NCBI GenBank assembly: GCA_008508345.1
Contig: QNGE01001705.1
Coordinates: 68,205 to 132,204, forward strand
Source of the DNA: Paragonimus westermani
Taxonomy: Eukaryota > Platyhelminthes > Trematoda > Plagiorchiida > Troglotrematidae
Reading direction: 5' to 3'
DNA: 64,000 nt
The position numbers and the translations under genes were made by a program. Of this stretch, positions 53,201 to 63,334 are shown piece by piece; the stretch's first letter is position 1; every line of letters starts with the position of its first letter. The notes below the pieces were generated by a model. The model worked only from the letters and a program-made list of their open reading frames with translations. It searched no databases and was not told where the DNA came from.

Positions 53201-53547
53201 CTTGATGGCATGTGCGTGTACATGTAATCGTGTAGATAATTTCCGTCCGGTTTGGCGGATGTAATGTTGTCCACAGTCATTACATTGGATTTTGTAACTG
53301 GCGTTATTTCTGTCGAGGGGTTTGGATTGTTCCTTTGGTTTTGATAGTATCCGTCGGAATGTTGCTGTTGGCTNCTTGATGGCATGTGCGTGTACATGTA
53401 ATCGTGTAGATAATTTCCGTCCGGTTTGGCGGATGTAATGTTGTCCACAGTCATTACATTGGATTTTGTAACTGGCGTTATTTCTGTCGAGGGGTTTGGA
53501 TTGTTCCTTTGGTTTTGATAGTATCCGTCGGAATGTTGCTGTTGGCT
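53201..53547. other. single-N gap flanked by identical 173-bp copies
   Basis: Bases 53201-53373 and 53375-53547 are identical, separated by the only N in the window (53374). Removing one copy makes the left arm of the inverted repeat exactly as long as the right arm. This is the signature of two overlapping contig ends joined without merging, not a biological tandem repeat. Confidence 0.9.
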
Positions 53548-54419
53548 GATCTCACCAAAATTCTGGCCAACAAAATCAACAGCACACTGAAAAAGCTAGT
53601 GTTCACACATGAGATAAGCAAACAGGAACGCTGGAAAATGCAGCCGAAAGATTCAACCACTGCTCAATTCTACGGATTACCAAAAATACACAATGATGAT
53701 GTCCCAGTACGGCCAATCGTATCTCTACCGACACGCCAACTTACATTTTGGCCAAAGGCCTATTCAAACGGCTACGATATCTCATTGACGGATCAGAACT
53801 TTCCATCATAAACAAGCTAAAACGCGTAAGGATAGAAGAAGACGAAGCAATGATTTCGTTTGATGTCACAGCACTCTTCACATCCATTGACCTCACCCTA
53901 GCCAGAGAGACACTACAAAAGCTGCTAAGAGAAAATCCCCGACCGAATAAATCATTTAAACCAGAGAACACATGCAATCTCATGGAGCTATATTTGTCGA
54001 CGCACTTCAAATTCGATGGTCAAATCTACGAACAACTTAAAGGAACTCCAATGGGTTCGCCCATATCCGGATTTATCGCAGAGGCGGTCATGCAGAGGCC
54101 AGTGAATATCGCGCTACCAACGATCAAATCGAAACTATGGGTACGATATGTTGACGATACATTCGTAATCCTTGAACGCTCAATGATTGAAGACACATAC
54201 AGACTGCTAAACAACATTTTCAACGATATTAAACTTACGATAGAGATTGCAACCAACAACCAACTACCGTTTCCAGATGTACTAATCAACCGCAAGCCTG
54301 ATGGAGCACTGCAGATCTCAGTTTGTCGGAAAGAAACACACACGGACCAACTCCTTAGCTTTCACAGAAACCACCCAGTCTGCCATAAAAGGAGCTGCAT
54401 TCGAACTCTATTCAAATGA
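53548..54419 (+). pseudogene. Penelope-like reverse transcriptase, frameshifted
   Basis: Begins within the RT N-terminal region (LTKILANKINSTLKK), then QFYGLPKIHNDDVPVRPIVS in one frame. A shift near 53745 leads into KGLFKRLRYLIDGSE and EAMISFDVTALFTSIDL. The rest is intact over 200 codons: QLKGTPMGSPISGFIAE and the catalytic VRYVDDTFVIL (54148-54170), followed by LPFPDVLINR. A second shift near 54350 moves the frame (FHRNHPVCHKRSCIRTLF in one, LAFTETTQSAIKGA in the other). The 5' third of the ORF is missing. The catalytic pair of aspartates is present. Confidence 0.8.
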
Positions 54420-54606
54420 GCTGAAACACACTGCAGCACCGCGAAGCTCCGGAGAAAGGAAGAAAACTACCTATACCGAGTATTTCATCGCAACCGATAC
54501 CCACGAAATTTCATAAGACGGAGCCTACTACAAAAATACAGAGTCCAACACTGCTGAGCCACCAACAAAACGAATCGCATTATCATACATCAAAACCGTA
54601 ACAGAA

Positions 54607-55311
54607 ATGACCGCAAGACTACTGCCAACAAACAGCATCACCCTAGCGCACGAGCCAACAGCAACATTCCGACGGATACTATCGAAACCAAAGGAACAAT
54701 CCAAACCCCTCGACAGAAATAACGCCAGTTACAAAATCCAATGTAATGACTGTGGACAACATTACATCCGCCAAACCGGACGGAAATTATCTACACGATT
54801 ACATGTACACGCACATGCCATCAAGAGGCTCGACCAATTTTCCCTCATCTCCGCCCACGAGGACGAAACTGGACACGCCTTCAACTTGAATACCGCAGAA
54901 ATCCTTACTCAAGCAAATACCAAACATGCAGGAGAATTCCTCGTGGCTTGGTACTCATCAACTAGTTCAATAAACAAACACATCGAGCTGGACAAAATCT
55001 ATGAACCAATGCAAATCAAAGATTTGAGGAGACGTAAACATCATCAAGCCCAAATACCGGTAAGCCCAAACGACAGACAGCAGCCAATCAGACTCCAGCC
55101 CAAGGACTCCAGGGAACAACCAATCGGACATCAGGTCAAAACTCATTTGCGACAAAATCAACCAATGGTGGGTCAGGCCAAACACCACAGAAAGCGACCA
55201 ACCAGAATTCATACCAGTAGGTCAACCCACTCTGCTGTATATGAGCAGGCATCGATCCAACTTCACCAAACACCACATTCAAAATTATACGCTGAAAAAC
55301 TCACGCACTGA
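54607..55311 (+). pseudogene. Penelope-like GIY-YIG endonuclease C-terminal part
   Basis: A 234-codon open frame. YKIQCNDCGQHYIRQTGRKL carries the element-specific Cys-x2-Cys before the YIG box, and here YIG has become YIR; the glycine of the motif is replaced. Further conserved points are the Arg of STRLHVHAHAIKR and HEDETGHAFNL. The tail (QIPVSPNDRQQPIRLQPKD onward) is Gln-rich and low in complexity. The last 141 codons are repeated in reverse in the left arm (52715-53140, minus). Confidence 0.75.
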
Positions 55312-55377
55312 TGACGTCACCTCGCTTGGTGATGAAACGTTTTCAACCTAAATGCCAAGGCCGGCGAACATATCAAT

Positions 55378-56313
55378 ACCAAAACCATCTACGCGAGCTA
55401 CGAACAACATCACCACTGTTTCCAACCATCAGAACGACATGAGTACAAGAGGACAGTTCAGTGCGCACATGCACAGCTGATGAGAGTCGTCTAGCCTGCA
55501 CCGGGCGTAACTTCACATGTGGTGAACCAAACGAGCTGCATACCTGCCGTAATCGTGCTGAAGGTGCAGGTGAGACGATTTCACCCGGTGTGCACCCAAA
55601 ATCCGGTTTGATCGAAGTGACGTTCAAGCAATATTTCACTACGCTTAATAGCCCTAAAAGATCTGACAGAGGTGTTTCTTTTCACGACGGATTGGCATGC
55701 ACACTAAGAGCAGCTTTTAGGTGACGGTCAAAATGTTCAACTATCCTATCCGCTGTCGCGTGATAAGCCGTATTAGGAATATGCTTGCATCCTAACGTAT
55801 CTAAGAGGGCCGCAGAGTGTCTTTCCAAGTGTGAATCACGATCGGTAATCAACATTGCTGGCTGACCGAGGTGTGCCACACAACGTTCCAGAAAGGCACA
55901 GGTTACCGTTTCTGGTGAGAAATTAGATGGCGGTATGGCTACGGGCTATCTGGTGAGGCATTTACCACACGTCAACGGATAAATAGAGTCGTCTGAGAGT
56001 GGTAAGGGATCCACCGGGTCGACATGCTTGTCGTGAAGACGTCGTTCTGGCAAAGGAAAAGTACCAAGGGGCCCTTTGTACGACGGCGGACTTCGGAGCG
56101 ATGGCATTCGAGAACAGAACGGCTCCAATGGCGAGCGTCGTGGTTCACTTTGGCCCAGTAGAGCGGTTCAGTGACGAGTTTGACTGAAGCGCGCACTCCA
56201 GGATAAGAACAATCGTGTCTCGTTTCGAAGACTGTGCGGGGGTGAAATACAGGGCGAGGTGTGCCCTGTGATGTGTTGCAGAGTATTTTCCCCCCAGAAA
56301 ATATCAGAGACAT
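55378..56313 (-). pseudogene. gypsy integrase remnant, core domain
   Basis: From the right: zinc-binding part (YPGVRASVKLVTEPLYWAKV, VLECHRSEVRRRT), core strand ITDRDSHLE with catalytic Asp, and GCKHIPNTAYHATADRIVEH where the family has TTAYHPxANGxVERFHR, so the last catalytic Glu is retained. HLKAALSVHANP follows, then TSIKPDFGCTPGEIV. A stop and frameshifts interrupt it. It is cut at 55378 by the Penelope-like element. Confidence 0.75.
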
Positions 56314-56499
56314 GGGTTAGTTAGTGAGAGAACCCTTTGAGGGAAGCTGCTCGATCTCAGGATCAATGGCTGGCACGACACCCATGGCTACCAAATCAAT
56401 GCCATTTTCAGCAGATGCGCCGAGGCTATAGACGGGTAAAAGAGTGTCCACAGCAGTGTTTTGGTACCTGAGACCTCTGAAATATCAGTCGTAAACTAA

Positions 56500-56930
56500 G
56501 AGACAAAACTCAGGTACCTAACAATCCTCGGGGAATGCCTGTCGGATGAAGTGATCAAAGAATAGGCTGACGGTTGATGATAAGCGTAAACCGTAAAGGT
56601 CTTGCCTTCCACTGAATGGTGAAAGTGACGGATGAATAAACGGATGGCTAAAAACTCTCTGTCAAACGTGCTGTAGCGGGTTTCCGCTGGTTGTACAAGT
56701 TAAGAGAAGGAAGCTAAGGGTTGCCACTGACATCCAACAAACTTCTGTTACGCAGCACCAGAGGCCGTGTCAGACGCATCGGCTAGAACTGATAGTGGTG
56801 CGTTCCGAATAGGATGAGCACGGAGAGCCAAGTCAGCGAGCATATTCTTGGGCTCAATAAGAGCGGTGCACTCAGCCTCTATGAAGTGAAAATTGCATAC
56901 CTTCATGGGCATTAAATGAATTATGTGCAT
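56500..56930 (-). pseudogene. gypsy RNase H remnant
   Basis: Pieces LADLALRAHPIRNAPLSVLA, DASDTASGAA, then in another frame QPAETRYSTFDREFLAIRLF and RHFHHSVEGKTFTVYAYHQP match the gypsy RNase H pattern (VDASDxAxGAVL ... AETRYSTFxRELLAVYLAIKHFRHFxEGRxFxVxTDHKPL). TDH has decayed to AYH. Confidence 0.7.
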
Positions 56931-56949
56931 ACGGTGAAGTGTGAAACGT

Positions 56950-58190
56950 CATCAGTAGCTGACCAGGCCACCAGAACGACGAAGTTGAGTAAAGGATACA
57001 AGCCGGGGATATTCACAGATGAATTTGACCCCACCCGTAAGTGCGATGATTCTATTATCTGACATTCTGTGACCCAGAAATTCCGTTGTAACCTCACCTA
57101 AATCAAAGTTAGTAGAGTTAACTGTGACATTATTCTGAGTCAAACGTTCCAGTTGGATGTAAAGTTGCATAAGATGTGCTGGTGATGAACTGGTGTGACA
57201 CTGGGAGTTGGAGGCTTCGAATAGCCCTAGAAATCGTATGTGAATTGAAACCTGCCAAGCAAGTAATAAGGATAAGACTCGATACTGGTAACGGTGAGCA
57301 GTTAGTATTCATGAGTTGGGAATCCGAATTTACGGACGTACAACAGTATTAGAGAAATCACAGTTTGTCGTTAGCTGATCGTATCGGCAAATGCAAAACC
57401 ACAGACTGTATGTTAACTGGTGGAATACAGAACAAGCATACTAGCGAATAACGGAAGGCACAACACTGAGATCGTCCGTTCAATCGTAGTGTTGTATCTT
57501 CAACGCGACACGTTGATTGGACGCTTGTCATATCTTCCGCTTTGTCGGGGTTTAGATAAGCGGTGAATCGAGTAGATTTCCAACAAAGTCGGCTGCTAGA
57601 ATATCAACAATAAAGGGGTGGACAAAGACCAAACCGCGTGTCACGACGTGGATGAAACGTCAAAGAGTTTAAGTTGCGCTGCTGGAGCCAAATATCATTC
57701 AAAAAGTCCGAAAAGGCAAAAAGAGGCGATAACCGCGGTTTTTAGTGCATCTTCTTTGGCTACCGGGATCTGGTTATAAGCGCGTACCAGAACTAGCTTG
57801 CTGAATATGGTTTTCCCACAGAAGCAAATAGTCAAATCTTGCACATGTAGGATCAGGTGCTTGTCAGGAACGGTTGCTTTGTTTAGCCCGCGGTAATTGC
57901 CTATCACTTGAAATCTTGGGAGCCGAGTGCACAGGTGAGAACCAAGGATTCCCGGAAGAGCATATTATCACGAGTTCCATTATGTGCTCAAATTCTGCCT
58001 GACGAGCGGGGGTTTTTTGGGCGTCAGCGGGCGATGCTGTGCTAAGACGTGAGGTCCCTTGGTACAGATGTGGTGTTTAACTCTAGAAGTCACTGTTTGG
58101 ATATCGTTTGACGTATGAAGGAGCTGTGGGGGTTCACTGAATAGATCCACAGATTGCCTAAGGGCGGCGGGTTGGGCACATGTAAGTGCC
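56950..58190 (-). pseudogene. gypsy reverse transcriptase remnant
   Basis: Contains GNYRGLNKATVPDKHLI, CGKTIFSKLVLVRAYNQIPV and ALKTAVIASFCLFGLF (57698-57901). A degraded catalytic box follows, reading FVHPFIVDILAAD (near 57590, one of the paired Asp lost). Then come VNSTNFDLG, TTEFLGHRMSDNRI and QLRRSGGLVSY (56955-57110). About 350 bases between the catalytic box and the FLGH part have no counterpart in the family, so there may be another insertion. Confidence 0.7.
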
Positions 58191-58229
58191 ATGGCCAAAA
58201 CGGCCTTGCGCTTGCTGGGTATGTTTGAC

Positions 58230-58440
58230 CTACTGCTGGAACTGATTAACAGGCGGCGTCTCGTAAAAACCAGAAGGTAGAATCACCGTGGAAGATCGAC
58301 GCCGATTACGGCGGGGGGTACAGCGGCAATTGTGAAAACCCAACGGAATGTCTGCGGGGGTCACACTGTGGGTTAGAGATCGTTGTCCACAAGTGGTTAT
58401 AGGGATGCCATCTGCAGCACGGAGCAGCACGAGCTACAGG
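58230..58440 (-). pseudogene. gypsy protease remnant
   Basis: The frame LLRAADGIPITTCGQRSLT followed by ADIPLGFHNCRC matches the segment downstream of the active-site Asp in gypsy proteases (AANGTPIRTYGxRxL ... FxWxFxxADV). The catalytic DTGA itself is not recognisable in the worn upstream sequence. Confidence 0.6.
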
Positions 58441-58979
58441 GTTGTGACGCGCCGTCTTTTGCAGGCGGAAACACGCTGGTCTGTGTCCGAGCATCAGTTA
58501 GGGACGTGTTTCTGGTATCTACACCCCGCACCAAAGTCAGGTGGCAGGGTGTCATCGGCGACAGCATTGTTTGCCGTCAAAGGCCGACCGCTGAATATCC
58601 ATTGCCCTGTCGGTGCGTAGACGCAGAGTTTGGTGCACCGTTTGGTTCGGCTACCAAAACGTTCGTTCTACTAACAGTAGGTTATTGACCGCGGTATGTG
58701 TCGTCTGAGTAATATACCATGTCGAAAACCTGAGAAAGAGCTTCGAGACCCTTTGTTTGAATCATGTCGCAGGGCTGCGATTTTTCCCTTGGAGCTTCAA
58801 TGTCCGTTGGACAGTTTCGAGGTGATTAAACTGCCGGGGCTGAGCGTACCTACTTTAGGACATCTAATACGATGTGGTCCACTTAAGTAACTAAGTAGTG
58901 GTCAAAAACGCTTCGCTGCTCCATCAGCGATTTTCGCTGCCGTGGCAAGAGATGGCGAACGAACAGCGGAAACGCATGC

Positions 58980-59375
58980 TCGCGTGTTCCTAACAACCCC
59001 TTAAAGCAAAGTTTTCGCAGGAGGGCCTCGTCTTTTGCAATCAGCCGATGAGTTGCTGCATTTCTGTTAGCAGCGTTGGAGGGTGTTTGTCACCTAGGTT
59101 TAGCTCGTGGGAAGGCTGTTGCACTTGGGTCTTTTCGGTGGGTGCCACTTAATAAACAGCCGCCCTTCTCAAGCTCTTGTACTCATTCCCTACCAGCTGG
59201 TTTACTATAACACTGCAAAGCTCTATGATAACTTCACTTAGGAGCCTGGTTAACAAATGACAGAATCCTGTTTGATCAGACGAAATTCTGTTGATGAAAA
59301 ACTCCGCGTCCATGTAAATAAACTAAAGAAGAGGGTGGGTTTCCAAAAATGGAGGGACTAATAGAGCATTAGTAT
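58980..59375 (-). pseudogene. gypsy gag remnant
   Basis: Read from the right, pieces VPPFLETHPLL, MDAEFFINRISSDQTGF, LNLGDKHPPTLLTEMQQLIG and, after a frameshift, DEALLRKLCFKGLL correspond to the gypsy gag capsid pattern PPFWPxxPxxWFAQVEAQF ... ELGDRKPSQLLRRMxQL ... DDALLRxLFLQRLP. Several stops lie between them. The gag C terminus with its zinc finger was not recognised between here and the protease. Confidence 0.65.
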
Positions 59376-59380
59376 AAATG

Positions 59381-62300
59381 GAAATACTGTCAATGCGCTT
59401 AGACGATAGTTAAGCCATCGGGCAGGAGTGACAGGGTTATCAGTTATCAGGAACTACTAGTTAATCGGAGCTAAGAAAAAGTATATATGGTCATATCTTG
59501 AACGTATACATGAACAAAAACAACTGATAAAGTGTACGCCAATGAAGGTAGTAAGTATGCAAGTATGCAAACAAATGAACTCACCAAGGCGTAAACGACG
59601 ACTATAGCGAAACGTTTGAAAATTGCGGGCTCACCAACCGTTGCAGACAGCTCAACAGAATGGTACCCATTTAGTACTCACTATCAAAAAATCCGACCGT
59701 CCAGAAAAAATAAAGACTCAACACGTGGAAACTAGAGAGTGAATGGTGTAACATGCGAGCAGGCCGTTTTCATCCTAATGACCCGTAACACATGCAGACC
59801 AAAGTTGGAGCAACTTAAAGGCACCGGAGAACAGCGCTTTTTGAAGTGGGGTTTCCAACAGCAGTCCTGTAAAAGAAAACCCAAACAGGCGTGCACTGAA
59901 GGTCTAGTAAGACGGCGCCAACAACACAGCAGCACATGCTCAATACTGTCGTTAGACCAACAGTGTATATGTAACCGTTAGGAAAGTGGTGGTTTTTGAG
60001 CCCCCGTAGCTAATGCAATTTTATGGCGCGTTTCATTTCCGAAAACGTTTCGGTTCCGCCGCGGGAATTCCTTTTGTTTTAATATTCCGCAGGCGCAATC
60101 AGAAAGTGCCCACAAGCCCAATCGCATGACAATGACAAAATAAATTAACGAAACCATGAAATTACGTTAAATTGCAAGATTAATGTTCAGATATAGAAAT
60201 GTTCAACGTCATATGAGTGAAAATATTTCGTTTCTCCACAGTTTCAGCTCATTTAAGTAGAAGTTGATTTTCTTTCCGATGACGAACGCTGTTGGATTAT
60301 CAAAGCCAAACTTTTTAAAGCTGCAGGCGTGCAAAACTGTGGTAATGATTGTTCAACGTAGTGTTGTGCTTCAGAATAAGGCATATCGGTGATATTGCCT
60401 CGGTTATATTTACGATCGGTGGCTATTCGTTGTTACCGAAAGTGTAAACTTATCGGAGCAGAGTTGATGTGGAAGTCAAGGTGAAGTTATTTTCAACGCT
60501 GACAGAGTGTATATCAAAGGCACCGTTAAGTCTGTAAGAGGCACCTGTGAAACTTCCGTAAGCTACTCACGAAGCAGTCGCGTTGCCTCAATGGCCTACG
60601 GATAGGCATTAATTGAGAAATCTCATAAATGGCCTAACTAGTTAATGTAACCTGATCAAACAGTTTGTGGTGGAACCATTCCGGCGCGGTGTAAGCCTTG
60701 AACCTGTCAAAATTTTTTATCAAATGAACGACACTGAACAGCGCTTCATGCTTGAACACTAAAACTGACGCATCCTTTTGTCCTACCTCAGGAGTGAAGC
60801 ATACAGCACCCCATGCTGAAACGCACGGCTGGACCATCGAAGTCACTAGGAACGAACACGTAAAAGATTCTATACGAGTTATATATTTGCAGCCCGTGTA
60901 TAAAGGGGTGCCCACTACCTCCGGCTTTCTTCAGTGTAAAATATGGCAGTTCCCTCGCATGAGCTGCTGGCGTCCATCCCGATAAATGGGGCTGATTATC
61001 AGATGAGGGCCTCATTACCTCGTTCAACACATCTCCAACGCATCTCCAACGTACGTAAGTAACACCGACATCCTCCGTTCAACCCTGCAGGCACTCCTTG
61101 AACTACAAGAAGGTGTGGAATTCAAGATCCTCGAAATTCGCCTTCAAGGCTGCAATATAATCTACATCATAAAAACAAAACAATTCCACTGGTTACTGAC
61201 ATGATGAATAGTTTCTGCATCATCGCATATATACATCTATATTATTTTTGTTTCTATATATTGACAAACAATCACTGTCACATCGAAACGACCAAACCAA
61301 CATCGGCCATACACAGTTTCGAAAATATCATACAATAATTCAGTGATCGTTGCAATAAGTCACTTTTTCATCAGAGACGAAAAACAAAGGGCATTGAGGA
61401 GAGACACCAAATCTTCATTGGACGAAATGTGCACCTGGTCTCTGGTAGTGCTATAAACTGCACCAACATGCAAATTAGCTGGAGGGGCTAGAGACCAGCC
61501 GTCGACCAGCAAGTAAACCGGATGAGTATGACACGTGTGTTCGGGTCCGTGCCACAGCCGCATGACTCGCAGACAAACAATCGGATAGCATACATAATGC
61601 GAGCTTCCTTAATAGCCTAGTTACAATGTGCAACTATGACTTTTGGAACTATTTTGCACCTCATGCCGCAGGCAGGTCAGTGAAATCTCCAGTTCGCTAC
61701 AATGACGTCGTTTTCGATTGTCGGTCAAGTACAACACACGGAAGAGTCAAAGACGAAGATTCTGGTGATACTGGTTTTCCTCACCAGATACCGAGGTGAG
61801 GACGCGAAATATGCAGTGATACACTGCAGTCTTGGCAACACACTACTGCGTGTAACCGGTAAACCGTAGGTACTCCTGTGATATTTTAGACGAAAACAGT
61901 TTTTAAGTTGCTGAAGTTGTTATAACGTTCTGACGTGTCTCAGCTTGTAACATCTTTGAATCATGTTGCTGGAAGTGGTTTTGTCTTAATCTTCCAAAGG
62001 CGTAAGAAATGAATGTGCAGTGGTTTAATGGAATAACGATCGATCGAAAAGTGAGGAAAACTGTATTGCACATTGTTTCGAAAAATTAATGGTGGAATAT
62101 AAGAAGAATCCGTCATCAACGTGATAAGGCATGCTTTTCCTGAAATTTGGGTGCAATTAAGTGCGTAAACATGATAGCTTCGCGGACTGAACCGTTGTTG
62201 AATTATGTGGATTGTCTTTTGTAGAGCCGAAAAGACAAGATAAGTGAAGCGAACACGTGGGAATATCAACATGAATGCTCTTATTGAAGTCTATGGAAAA

Positions 62301-62849
62301 TGATATGTATTACCCCCGCAATTCTTCAGCGCAGAATGTAGCCGTAGGTTTGCATGCGTTCCGAGCGTCCTTTCAGATATGTGAAACCAGGTGTCGGGTG
62401 GACTCCTCATCACTTCGTTCATTACATCTGATATTTGAAAAGCAACTGTGTACATATGTGCGGAGAAGCTCACTCTCTTCAATTATATCAAGAGGATAAT
62501 TGCTTCAGGTAATATTAACTCGCGCTTTCCTCTGCTTGTGTACAAGCGGTACATTGTCCACGGACCAGTCTAATTCGACATCCATTGTGAGTGCCTCTTT
62601 TTCACAATTACTGAAGGTGTACACACAAAGGCTGAGTTATTGGGGACTGGCAAGTCTGTGAATTTAAAACGTACACCTACCAGGTGACTGAGGTTGAAAC
62701 TGCTTGCCATTAAAAAGACACTCAATCATGTTCGCCAGTTGAATAAATTCGGAATGAAAAATCCGTTTATCGACATCACAGCGATAGATGTCCATCTGTA
62801 CCGGTTCACCGCAGGGCGCACATGATAATCAAGTTTCAGCCTTCCTTAC
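59381..62849. other. no recognised gene; diverged repeat pair
   Basis: Just beyond the gypsy gag, where its 5' LTR should be, no LTR could be defined. Segments 60905-61040 and 62310-62440 are similar over about 130 bases (TCTTCAG, GATATGTGAAACC versus GATAAATGGGGCT, CTCATYACYTCGTTCA), so they are copies of an unclassified interspersed repeat. Confidence 0.45.
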
Positions 62850-63048
62850 CCATCTCGGCTGTTTACTGTCTGTAGGTGCGGCATTAGGGAACTCGTTCAA
62901 AGATAAGCCCGTCTTAGCATGTTCTGCTGTTTTGATGGCGGAGGCAATGATGTTGGTAAAAGAGGTCACTGCCGTGGCGCTGCTGCAGTCATGCAGTAAA
63001 CTCTGTAGTGTAGTGAGGACAGACGGTCGCACCATACTACTCACATCA
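62850..63048 (-). CDS. candidate exon, unidentified gene
   Basis: An open segment of 199 nt ending in an excellent donor (AGATGG|GTAAGG, phase 0), with a weaker TGAATAG acceptor. The product (VRPSVLTTLQSLLHDCSSAT, then FTNIIASAIKTAEHAK) looks like amphipathic helices. A 148-codon plus-strand frame covers the same bases, so strand is uncertain. It lies directly left of the LTR element that occupies the window's right end. Confidence 0.3.
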
Positions 63049-63109
63049 CTATTCAGTAGCCGCATGGATCAAACTGATCACAGGACAAATACGGGAGAGT
63101 TATGGGAAG

Positions 63110-63314
63110 GATCGTTGGGAGGCAGAATGACATATAATGGCTGTCGCCACATGATGGAACTGAGACATGGTGTCCAAAGCGACTGGAGCGTCCTCAGAAG
63201 AGTGCGGTGTGCAAGTGAGTGTTTTTGTTCCTAGTCCCGTTGAGAGGCTAAAGTAGTGTATTGGTTTCTCCAATAAAACAACCTCTGTGTCGTCCGCCTT
63301 CTGGATTCACAACA
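63110..63314 (+). mobile_element. 5' LTR (3' portion) of right-end LTR element
   Basis: The segment ends TTCACAACA at 63314, just before a primer-site-like stretch, and carries a polyadenylation signal AATAAA at 63272-63277 about 37 bases before its end. Its left boundary is not determinable without the second LTR; 63110 is a rough guess. Confidence 0.4.
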
Positions 63315-63315
63315 A

Positions 63316-63334
63316 TTGGTACCGTGACCAGGAT
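63316..63334 (+). promoter_or_regulatory. putative primer-binding site
   Basis: TTGGTACCGTGACCAGGAT directly follows the LTR end. A start in TGG is expected for a site pairing with a tRNA 3'-CCA end. The matching tRNA was not identified from memory. Confidence 0.45.

Larger units (their letters stand above)
52649..55377 (+). mobile_element. Penelope-like element with 725-bp inverted arms
   Basis: A plus-strand, 5'-truncated Penelope-like copy (53548-55377) is preceded by an inverted copy of its own 3' end. Left arm 52649-53547 is the reverse complement of 54653-55377. After removing one 173-bp duplicate and the N at 53374, both arms are exactly 725 bases, with only a few mismatches seen (about 99% alike by eye). 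Both arm tips end in ATTGATATG facing outward. Partial inverted copies at the 5' end are known in Penelope elements. It interrupts the integrase of the gypsy relic, so it arrived later. No clear target duplication was seen. Confidence 0.85.
52320..59380 (-). mobile_element. Ty3/gypsy element relic, split by a Penelope-like insertion
   Basis: On the minus strand the order is gag, protease, RT, RNase H, integrase, so this is a Ty3/gypsy element (integrase last). All domains carry stops and frameshifts. Integrase continues across the Penelope-like insertion: its core ends at 55378 and its C-terminal part resumes at 52648. The motif set resembles the CsRn1-like lineage and the relic at 29.7-32.7 kb, but the reading segments are longer here, suggesting a younger copy. 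LTRs were not identified. Confidence 0.85.

Noticed and set aside
58348..58890. Plus-strand frames of 60-101 codons
   Set aside because: They are the antisense of the gypsy protease region.
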